64,000 nucleotides of DNA, taken from NCBI GenBank assembly GCA_000934385.1, contig KN880505.1, positions 44,059 through 108,058 on the forward strand. Direction: 5' to 3'. Below are positions 19,660 through 31,274 of the stretch, in pieces. The position numbers were made by a program, and so were the translations under genes. Position 1 is the stretch's first letter, and every line of letters begins with the position of its first letter. The notes below the pieces were generated by a model. It made no database searches. It saw only the letters and a program-made list of their open reading frames with translations, and had not been told where the DNA came from. Source of the DNA: Cylindrobasidium torrendii FP15055 ss-10. Its lineage: Eukaryota; Basidiomycota; Agaricomycetes; Agaricales; Physalacriaceae.

Positions 19660-22173
19660 ATGCATTTCATTGTCGTTGGCGCAAGCGTTGCAGGCTTGGC
19701 AACTGGCCTCACATTGGCGCGGGCAGGACACAGTGTCACCATCGTCGAGGCGGACAGCCAGGTATGTTCAACTCTGCACTCGAAATCTCTCCATAAAAAT
19801 CCCGAATCCTCCTTCCACTGTTCTTGCGAAAGAACCTCGTCGTTGCATCCTGCCCAGATCTCGCCGCGCAGTTGTTTCTACACTGCGTAAGATGGACCCA
19901 TTCCCAAGTTCTACTACCTGGAACGGTGAAATCGCATCGTATGACTCCCCTACTTGCATTCGAGGCCCGTTGCCTTTGCACTCGTGCGCGCTTGTCGACC
20001 TTTGTCGACCGACGCCTTGCGCAGACCCACTTCCACGAAGCATGAGATTTGATGGTCTGGCTGCGACTTCTTGATTTCCATGTGCATCTTCCGTACAGCC
20101 TAGCCGCTGATTTAGCCTTTCGGGTGTCCCTTTTCTCACATACCCAATGAACGTTTTTCGTCGGTTTATATTGACACATTGCGCTTTGTAGGACGATTGC
20201 GAAAATCGCCCATTGATTGGAGGGGCGGGGCTCTTGCCAAATGCAACACGTCTATTGCTTGCATACCCCGGCGGGAAAGAGCACTTGGAGAAACATGGGA
20301 CCAAGATCAATGAGTACGTCTTCTACTTGATTATCTTCATGAAGCCTTCCTGCGACGTAGGTCGGCGACAGAACCACGTCTTCACTGAATACTCTCCATC
20401 TCCCGCTTCACCTTGAGTTGATTAAAGACCGAATGGCCGTGCTGACTACACAACCCACAGAGTGCGATTCTGCGACAGTGGGTTCACCTCCAGCGCTACG
20501 TGATTGATCTGACCTGTACAGTCGATACAAATGGGACCAAGGGCCGCATCGTGTTCGACCCTCAAATTATTCAGGACCTCGGCGCTGCGTACTACCTTAT
20601 TCCTGTGCGTAACAGATTTTTAGGCGCACTTGCGAGGGCTTCGCCAGGCTCGCCGATGCGCCGTCCGCCACATTAACGCTCATCACCTCTCCGTGTCATC
20701 AGCATCACGCTCTCACCTCCTTCTTGCGCACGCAGTGCCGAAACTTTGGAGGCAAAATCCGCTACGACTTTCCGGTCAAGAAAATAGAAACATCGCGAGT
20801 TGAAGCAGCTGTTGTCGAGGGGGCCAACGGTGAGAGGTTAGAATGTGATATAGTGAGTCTTTCCTTCTCAGACCTCAGATTTGTATTGCTACTTCTCTCT
20901 GGCGGCGTGTCTTCCACCTCCCGCCCTGCATCGATTGGGATACTAAGCGAGGTTTACAGATCATTGGCGCTGATGGCATAACGAGCACCGTACGAGAGTT
21001 CATGCTCAACCAGGCAGCGGAGACTCAACCTTGTGACGACGAAGACGAGGACGATGATAGCGATGATGACGATGGGAGCAGCACATTCTCCGCCTCACAT
21101 TTACCAGGGCAATATTTTCCTGAGGTTGTCGGGTGCGTTCAAACCAACTTCTCGCAAAGATATCGAGCTAATTGCGGCCTGTTCATCCTGATAGTGGTGT
21201 ATCGATGATTCCTGTGGAGAAGCTGGAAGCAGATCCTGAGCTAAGGCATCTGTTGGACACGAAGTCAGTACGTATCTTCCTTCTTCCGCCCGGAATCATC
21301 AATGGCTGACGAACTCTCTAGATGGACGCGTATACTGGACCGGGATTTTGCCTCATCATGGGCAAGCACGGGCCGTATTATATGTTCGACTTGGTATGTC
21401 CACGCCGGGCGCGGCCAGGGGAGAAGAACATGCCTTGGCGTAAGAGCGTACCGGCAAAGGAATTCTTTGCGCCGTACATACCAAAGGACAACAAAATGTT
21501 GGTCAAACGCTTACACTGCGTATCACCGTCTAAAGTCTCTCCTTTAGGTTGCAGCGTCTCTTAGCGTTGACGGATAACGCACAAGTGATTGTCCAAAGCA
21601 TTACCCCCATGCCATCGTTCATCGACCGCAACTCGCGCATTATTCTCGTTGGTACCGCCGCGCACTGTGTACCGGTTCTCGATACACACTCCACCTCACT
21701 ACCTCTGGAAGACTCGTTTACACTGGGTCGACTCATTGAGAAGATGCCATCGTTGGTATCCTCGTCTAAGCTCGTATTACAGGGGACCACGACAGAGGCA
21801 GAGGTGCGGCGGGCAGAGGTGGCGACGCTCCTGCGAGGATACAATGAGGTCCGCGCGCCGCGGTCTCTGCAGCTGGCGGAGGCGGACATGAAAGCGCTTG
21901 GGTTGACAGCGTTGTTCCCCGGCCCGATCAAGGATGTGTTTAGTAAGATTCTCGAGGTGAGTGTGCCTTCTACGCCCTTATAGTATATCTCGATACTTTG
22001 CATGATTATTGACAACGCTTCAGGCATCATTAACAGCCATACCGGGTGAAGGAATTCTTGATCAAGATGAAGTGGGATCTATGTGGGCAGACTGGGTCTT
22101 CCAGGCGAACTATGATGCTTTAGATGCTGTGGATGAGTGGTGGTTGCTCTACGGCAAGTTTGCCGCGGCTTGA
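19660..22173 (+). CDS. FAD-dependent monooxygenase, salicylate-hydroxylase-like
   Basis: Flavoprotein oxygenase of the PHBH/salicylate hydroxylase group; substrate unknown. Proposed exons: 19660-19761, 20192-20313, 20461-20477, 20522-20604, 20703-20852, 20960-21132, 21195-21267, 21322-~21493, ~21547-21956, 22024-22173. The N-terminal Rossmann motif reads GASVAGL, followed by the acidic VTIVEAD. The middle DG motif is intact (GADGITSTVRE) but followed by a run of Asp/Glu (CDDEDEDDDSDDDDG). The C-terminal ribityl-binding motif, normally GDAAH, reads GTAAHCVPVLD, losing the key Asp. Intron 1 is 430 nt and exon 3 only 17 nt; the splice near 21.5 kb is uncertain. It may be a divergent enzyme or a gene beginning to decay, although no stop breaks the proposed chain. 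Confidence 0.7.
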
Positions 22174-22693
22174 TGGTTACTTTACTATAGAAGAAGCAAT
22201 GTTGCACAGGATGCAAATAATGGCATGTGTTCAAGGGACTGCGAACTCGGACTTGCCTTTCAGAACGCGAAGTCTGCTTCTAGAAATACGGGTCGTTAAT
22301 GCACACATGTTATAATAGATACTTGGTGGTTCCTTACACGTCGTAAGACATTGTAACACGCAATAGCCTATAGGTAGCCAAACCGCAGTTGCCAGTGTGG
22401 TTCTCTAGCGGCCAGCCGCCTGCTTAATTCACTGGGAACGGCGTCTGACTGCCGACGAACTACCCAGAAGTTGCTTGTCTACTTTGAGTTTGAGTCTCGA
22501 TACGAACTGTGCGCGAGGTGTAAGCAACGAAATGCAATCTTTACGTGGTTATTCAACCATTGGATCTATACGTTTATTACCAAATCGAGAAGAACAATGG
22601 GATTTTTTACGTGACCAAACGCGTGCCTCGAAGCGCAATCGATCGTGGTGGCGGGGGAGTCCCTTGTGACTTACGAACTTGCAGGTCACGTTC
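22174..22693. other. intergenic, monooxygenase to hAT-like element
   Basis: 3' flank of the monooxygenase. No gene or repeat recognised before the target duplication at 22694. Confidence 0.4.
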
Positions 22694-22769
22694 GACATAT
22701 AAGGACCCCTGACAATTCACCAAAAGGTTCGGTACGATTTGGTCCGAAAATGGGTGTTTTGGCGCCGGA

Positions 22770-22793
22770 GGTTCGATCCAAAAGTCCAAAAAT
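22770..22793 (+). repeat. 24-bp direct repeat, copy 1
   Basis: Begins GGTTCGATCC and is identical to 23236-23259. Lies inside the hAT-like element. Confidence 0.9.
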
Positions 22794-23235
22794 CATCCTC
22801 TTTGGGTCGGGGGGTTGAGTCCGGTTTTGGTCCGATTCTGGCTGAGGGTGTGGGGGGTGCGATCCACTAGGTCCGAAAGACCTTGTGGTGCAGTGGTTTT
22901 GGTGACTCTGGGGTGACTGTAGGATTTTGCACTTGAAAACCAGCTGTCGCAACGTCTGAATATGCTTCTGAGCCGCCATTTTCATTTCTAACTGTCAGGC
23001 TGCTTGTATGGCATGCCTCGACTCACTTGAGAGGCCACTGACCGCGCCTGAGTACAATATCACGCTATAACTCGGCGGTGGTCCAGCTGCTAGGAGCCTT
23101 AAAGTTCATTTTACGAGTGAGAGAAGTAATTGACGCTTCTGCGCGCGTTTCGGAATTTTTTTGATATTACTGCGATTTTTTCGATTTTTTAGAGGTTCGA
23201 TCCTATTTGGTCCAAATTTGAGGCTCAAGGTCAAA

Positions 23236-23259
23236 GGTTCGATCCAAAAGTCCAAAAAT
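23236..23259 (+). repeat. 24-bp direct repeat, copy 2
   Basis: Identical to 22770-22793 and in the same orientation, 466 bp downstream within the same element. Confidence 0.9.
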
Positions 23260-23347
23260 GGCCCAATTAGGCAGGTGGTCCGAGGTCCGAAAAGTGCCCT
23301 CAGGCGGATCGAACCTTTGGCGGAATTATCAGGGGTCCTGACATATA

Positions 23348-25330
23348 TAGAGTCATTGATAATATTCGAAATTCAGATCCAGTGGCGCGCAGGATCCATC
23401 CATGATGTTGAAAAGTGCGCGGCCGTCATCTGACTAGTCCCATCACTTGACTGACGTTTCCATTAGTCTGGCCGGGCCATTTCTCGACTATCGAAATACA
23501 CACCGGCGATGTGGACATGTACTCCCTTTGAAATTAACGCTGTAATGCGCCATGTAATGCTACTCTGGTTGACTATCAAGCCCCAATGGCGCTCCTCTCC
23601 ACCAGACGACGGGTCGGAGTGTTCATCACAAATGATACAGACCCTCCTGAGCTCTGACAGCCTCCGGGCCTTGGCAAGGATAAGGATGGCGGTTAGGACC
23701 TTCTCTTCAGTGCCAGTGAAGACAGGAAAGATGCACACCAGGCGTTTAAGTGTATGTCACCCTTTTGCCAATGGTCGCATTACCTGCCCAGCTGAAAAAA
23801 AAGGAATGTCCTGGAGTTGATAGAATCTTCGACGGGCATCGAGGCTCGCGATGCTAGCGTCAAAGTCTCGAGTGCAGCCAACTGTAGGAGCTTCAGCGAG
23901 TTTTTCCAGCTGGTCTTGTTGACGGAGCTCGAAGTAAGTACTGGCATGTGTAAATGTAGAGCTTAGATAGCACTGTGATGTCTTGAGAAGGGCCGCGAAT
24001 GGATGGTGCGGAGGGCAGGAGCCTGAAGAAGTTTGGAGAGACGAGCCATATATCCGGAATTTACGATGGCAAGCCACGTTAGGTTGGGTAAGACGACGTG
24101 TCGGACTGGTATCGCTTTATTGTCCAATGCGCTCATAAGGCGAAGACCTCGTTACGGTCGTATGTTTTGACTCGCTCGGAATAGCTGGCTAAGTCGTTCT
24201 AATTCTTCATGTCTAAATCGTGCAGAAGGTGCCGCTGTATTGGAAGGGCAAGGAGCCTGGGCATTGATAGCTGTACATTCCATGTAAGACGGAGGGCCAA
24301 TGAACGGATGCCTAAGCAGTCTAAATCACCAATGAGACCGAACAGCCTATTCGCCATGTCAATGCCATCGCCGCAACATGATGTTGGCCTGAAGGAGAGT
24401 AAGACATCGAGACATTGCGACTGTGGCAAGAATGCCTACGATGTCATTTCCAACGTTGGACATAGACTGGGATGCTCTGAGTGCTCGAGGCAGAGCACAA
24501 CGAGCATGGATACTCACCAGTTTGATTCGTGACCAGAGTTGTGGGAAAGTGTTCCTCTAGCGCTGACAAACATGAACGAGAGACCAAGGGCTTTCCAGTG
24601 GCCGAGTATCAATGACGACTGGGGGTAATACTAGAAGAAAGATATAGCATGAGGGCTTAATTGCAAGGTCATGAATATTTGTTATTATGCCGGCGCCTGA
24701 ACTAGATTTGAGCATCTTCGACGCACTGGCCATCGTTGGTGGTAGTCTGGAAAGAACACAGCAAATCGCGATCGAAGAAAGGCGCATCAATGCGGCTTGA
24801 TTGCCGATCACTGCCGTCACTGTGAGGGCCACTACAGTGCCACTACATTCTTCTCCTTCATCTTCACCATGTTACTAAAATGTCTCTTGCGAATAGAAAT
24901 TCGTGGATCCATCCTTCTCTCCTCAAATATTCCCGGCGCACCATCACTCCATACTCTCTGTGGCGCATAGTGGGTGCGAGTCCACGACGCTCGGCCGAAG
25001 GAATGGGACAAGTGTTGACAATTATGAGCGTTGACATCCGTGTCTAGCCATTATCCGAGATATTCTGGGCTGGCCAGGGCATCCAAGTTGCTTTGTTGAA
25101 TAATCCCTTCTTCAGCCAGAAACTGTACTGCAGGCAGCGTACTCGAAATCCGGCCAAGGGCTCATTTAACATTATTAGCTGTATCTTGCGACACGGTAGC
25201 ACGCGCTGAGCACGCGCAAAATGAAAATTCATTGTTCGTGACCGCTCAGGGGTATGACGCGAATCCAATTCCAGATATTCGACAGTGTCCTCAAATGAGC
25301 ACGCCATCCGCGACAACGATGATGTTCCCG
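23348..25330. other. unassigned stretch of 2 kb
   Basis: Several minus-strand frames of 75-106 codons follow one another (24832 down to 23463). One segment in another frame reads as a possible membrane helix (GNDIVGILATVAMSRCL). I could not join them by canonical splice sites into a protein with a known domain. This may be an unrecognised or decayed membrane-protein gene. No repeat boundary was seen. Confidence 0.3.
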
Positions 25331-25336
25331 TGCGCA

Positions 25337-27063
<1,727 letters not shown>

Positions 27064-27711
27064 GGTGTGACGGGCAGTCAACATGGAAAATCTGTATAGT
27101 TATTGATACCACTATTGCTTGTACATATGTAAATGCTCCTTCAAAGCACCTGTGATTATATAAACACATTCTTGCTTCTGCCTGGTCTTGAAGGTCAACG
27201 ATGATAAAGAAAGGTATGTATACCGATGCTGCATGCGCCTTGGACTGTCTGTTACATACAATGTGCTCTCGCTCCAGGTCCATTAGGAGTAAGCTTGACG
27301 TCCTTTTGTTCTCCGAGACACGGTTTTCTGACACACTTTCGATTGGGATGCCTTTGGCTCAAGTAAACTATGTGATTTCTCCACTGAAAGCTACAAATGG
27401 CTTAGCTATGCATTCCAAAAACTATGGATTCAAGCATTTATCTCGAGAGACCGGATGAAATCCATCAACACCGGAATACATAAATGGTGCCGAGTCCAGG
27501 GTCACACTTACCATCAATCGGCGATCAGCCCCTACCATTCGCTCGTCGCTCTCTAGCCCCCAGGCCGACACATTCTCCCACGGGACTATGACGGCGAAGG
27601 GGCCCGCATCTCAGTCACTGCGATAATTGCTGAACCCTCGGCCGTTCCTTCCCGACGTCCATCTCTTCTACCATCGTCAAATCGACAGCACAATCCTCAG
27701 CCAAGACTGCA
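27064..27711. other. intergenic, MET17 to first Zn2Cys6 gene
   Basis: MET17 3' flank and promoter of the next gene. No coding signal or repeat is recognised. Confidence 0.4.
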
Positions 27712-30700
27712 ATGACACAGGGCGACAGCGCGCGCCCTGCTAAACGGGCGCGCACCGACGAAGGAGAAAGTGCGCCAAAGCAGCATATTTTCATTGCAGA
27801 CAGTGTTACTGGGCCCAAGCGGAACGGGAAGAAGGTGTGTTAACCGTCAAAGGAGTGTAGACCTTCCAGCTCAGATGTGCATAGGCTCCCTTGTCGTGTT
27901 GCGAATGCCGGAGGTACGTCGCTGAGCCAGCTCTCATGCCCCCAAGATGACTGACAGGCATCTAGGTTGAAGCTCAAGGTATGTGCAGAGCTAGTCTGAG
28001 GAGCCACCATATGGATTGACGCGTTTAGTGCGATAGAAACTTTCCTTGGTGCGTTGTCCCATAGATTTTTTGGACGAAACACCAACCTCCCACGCAGTTC
28101 ATCGTGCCAGAAGCGCGGCGTTGCGCAGATATGTCCCGAAGGTGTGCATTCACGTTGTCCGGCTGTCGACTCTGGGTTGTCTCATCTTGCATCCACTAGG
28201 CGCTCTTGTGTCCGGTAAGGGGACTCGGTCCGTTCACCTTTTTCTTCCACGCCGTCCGATACTATTGCCGACACCCCTCTAGGTTCATTCTGGCCAACAC
28301 CGAGCAACTGCACCAGAAAATCCAAGACATGGGCGAGAGAATTCGTGATCTCGAGGATGCTCTCAAACAGTCCAACGGGCCGGAGCATCCGCTCCTCTCT
28401 GGCCAGCTGCTCAAGGTGAAAAGCACGGTCAGCCTCTACCAGCAAGAGGATGAAGACACGCCGCCGTCGGTGGATTCAGAAAGCGGCGCTGGGTCACCGT
28501 CGAGCTCATCGGAGCAGACGCGTGCGGTGGCCTTCTGCGCCTCCCCTCACGATATCCCCAAGGAGGAGCCTGCGTTGGACGCTCGTCATATCGAAACAGA
28601 GATTATCCGGCTCAGCCATGCCTTCCCGCTCGCCATCAACCAGGTCGACAAAGCCAACCACGCCGTGCGAAGCTATATCCGAGGTATCTTGCCCCTTCGC
28701 GCCGAAGCAGAGCACCTCTGGCTCCAAGTCCGTCTGAATGCGCATTGGCAGTAAGCTGACTCAGCTTCCTTGGTGGACGCAGCTGACTTTTTCCTTTCAG
28801 GTATAACCCAAGCCCAGATGATACGTTTTTCCCGGTACTGCTGGATCAGTGCTATCTTTCGCCTATTGAGGAGGTTTGCCCACGTCGACTTGCTCTCCTC
28901 TTCATGATTCTGGCCGTGGGCGTCCTTGTTGACCTTCGTCGACAACCTTATTCGCCTGTTGCCGAAACATACCACACAGTGGCACGCGCTGCTCTTTCGG
29001 AGGTGTCGGTTATGGAGGACACCGATTTGAACACCGTGCAGGCCCTTTTCTATGAGGTCTGGTATTTATTAATGTTTTCCGACAACAAAAAGGCGGCGGG
29101 ATATGCCTGGGGATTGATGGGGCTAGCCTCAAAGCTGGCTCAAAGTGTAAGTTCGGAGGCAACGACCAGTCTAGACATGCTGACGGATACTGCAGATTGG
29201 CCTGCGTACGCACTTCTCAAGAAGACTGGTTGTGCATTGCTGACTGATGGCGCAGATAGAAACACCCTGAGCAACCACTCACCCGAAGAGATTGAGCGTA
29301 GACGAAAGTAATTCTTCATTCATTCATACACTTGGACGTTCGTTGACGATCACTACAGCCTATTCTGGGAAATGCTGTATCTGGACGCTCGTCTTTCGCT
29401 TTCGCTGGGAAGACCACCATCCCTCTCGCTTCTGCATTCCGATTGTCCACGTCCAGCGTATCGTCCACAGTCCTTCGTCTGCGCTTTATCCGAAGAAGGC
29501 CTCCACCATTGTAAGTGGATTCTTCCCATTCGCTGTTCGGTGTTAAAGCCATGCAGTTCAGGAATGGAAGCACTCGTGCTATGTGCATTGCCTGGCTCCC
29601 GTCTTGGACGTTGTGTCGCAGCCTAATTTTGACTATGACAAAGTTCTCGAGCTGGATGCCAAAATTCGCGACTTTATAGTACCGGCGGCGTTGAGAGCAA
29701 AGAACCCCCAATCAAGAGCATTTCTAATGCAGAAGGCATCATTAACGACAGCAATAGAAACAGGTGTGCTTGAAGCCTTTCTAGCTACTGACATTGACTA
29801 AGATGCCCCAGTCCTTCTCCAGCTGCATCGCTATTACTTCGCTCGTGTGCTCAGCGGCAAGGAGGGTATGGTCAATCGAGCGCATCGGTTCATCCCATCT
29901 TGTGTTGCGGTGTATCTCAGTGCGTCGAGGATGATTGCCATTGTGCAAGACCTGTACGACCGAGAACCGGAGCTGACCTCGCGGATGTTGGGGTATTGGT
30001 CGAATACGTTTTCTGCTGCAGTGAGTGTTGGTGGCACGCATCAAACCGGGTCGTATGCTGAAAGAGTTTGTGTTTCAAGGTTGCACTTTGCATATTGTGT
30101 TCTCGGGCTCCGGCGGCATGCTTGATCCCGACCGCATTGCAGGAGCTTGAACGTGCACGGTCGTTGTTTAACTCCGCAAAAGAGGCGTGTCCGAGAGCGG
30201 CGGAGATGACTGTGGGTCATTGGCTCTGTTGAGAATTAGATGAGTTGCTGATAAGTTGTGCGCAGCCCGTTCTGGAGACGATGATTGACAAAGGTGTGTG
30301 CTGAGATGTAGAGCTGGGATGTAGGCTGACCAGATTTGAAAGCCAATGATATTCATGTCCGATGGAAGACGACGCAGAATACGGCGACGGTGTATTACGA
30401 CGAGGACGTCACGCAGTCTAAACTGTCTCGCGAGGAGCTCGTTATACGCATGCAACGCGCAGGACCCTTTAGGAAGGCGCATACAAGGTCTGTCAGGCTG
30501 TTTTTGCCGTGCTGTTCCTCATACTGACTCTGTCCAACAGTCTGGTGCAGTGTCAGATTGAGGTACTTCAGCGAGGCAAGTGTGTGCCACCGTGTAGGCC
30601 GTATGAGGACATATCGAACCTGTTCGCGAATACGTGGAAACGGACACCACCACCCCAAGATGTTTTTGTACAAGTTACTGGGCCGTCTGTGCTTCCCCAC

Positions 30701-30829
30701 GCGAACCCTCGACGGGTTGTGGAGGTCTCCGAGAACGAAAGGCCGAGGTACGACGGGGTGGACACGTCAAGTATCGAGCTTGGAGCTATGAACATCGTGA
30801 CTGACCAACGGATAATGGCGTGGTTTTGA
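27712..30829 (+). CDS. Zn2Cys6 fungal transcription factor, paralogue 1
   Basis: Binuclear-cluster regulator with a fungal-specific middle homology domain. Seventeen exons give 767 aa: 27712-27834, 27885-27913, 27966-27978, 28029-28048, 28098-28141, 28200-28227, 28283-28750, 28801-29146, 29196-29205, 29256-29307, 29359-29510, 29557-29763, 29812-30020, 30080-30211, 30266-30293, 30334-30487, 30541-30829. The zinc cluster is split over five exons: SCCECRR, LKLK (13-nt exon), CDRNFPC, SSCQKRGVAQIC, PEGALVSGKGTR. A leucine-rich dimerisation coil follows (ANTEQLHQKIQDMGERIRDL), then the middle domain with RRNLFWEMLYLDARLSLSLG and GRPPSLSLLHSDC. Exon 9 is 10 nt. The protein ends IMAWF, as does the next gene. 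Confidence 0.88.
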
Positions 30830-31274
30830 GTGTGTTGATTGGACTTTTGTGTGTTGGAATCTGTTGCTTGCTGTCCGTCTTGATCTTGCTTGTGCCCTTT
30901 GTGGCTTTTATAGAGCCTAACCTATGTATGGCCATTTGTTGTATGTATTTCCTAATGTATATTCTCGCCTTGCTGCTATGAATCTGATGCGCTGATCGCC
31001 GGTTGGAGCGGAGGCTGCAGAAATTCTGGGGAAAACAAGTTGGAAATTGGAACTCTTTTATCTGCCAAATTTCGACCGTTACAGGGAAGCATAGTCGACT
31101 ACACGTCCGACGACCGACGACAGAGGACTTCCAAAGGGACGGCTTGGGCGAAAGTAGAGAAATCTGCTGTTCGGATCGCAGCGACCGCGTTTAAAACGGC
31201 GTTTAACGATAGACCAACTATCCGATCCCAGCATTGCCTTTCTCTCCATCATTCCAACTTGACCAGCGACCACC
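30830..31274. other. intergenic between the two paralogues
   Basis: No gene, transposon or repeat recognised; holds the promoter of the second regulator. Confidence 0.4.

Larger units (their letters stand above)
22694..23347. mobile_element. non-autonomous hAT-like element (MITE) with 8-bp target duplication
   Basis: The body runs from 22702 to 23339 (638 bp). Its ends are inverted copies: the left end starts AGGACCCCTGACAATTC and the reverse complement of the right end starts AGGACCCCTGATAATTC; over 30 bases they differ at 4. The octamer GACATATA flanks it on both sides (22694-22701 and 23340-23347). TIRs with an 8-bp duplication are the pattern of hAT-superfamily insertions. There is no transposase frame, so it would depend on a copy elsewhere. 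Two subterminal modules repeat in the same orientation: a perfect 24-bp repeat at 22770-22793 and 23236-23259, and a looser pair at 22726-22750 and 23194-23219. The exact duplication suggests a fairly recent insertion. Confidence 0.85.

Noticed and set aside
22770..22793. tRNA gene suggested by the GGTTCGATCC motif
   Set aside because: No acceptor stem, anticodon arm or A-box at the right spacing could be drawn. The motif repeats inside a transposon-like element.
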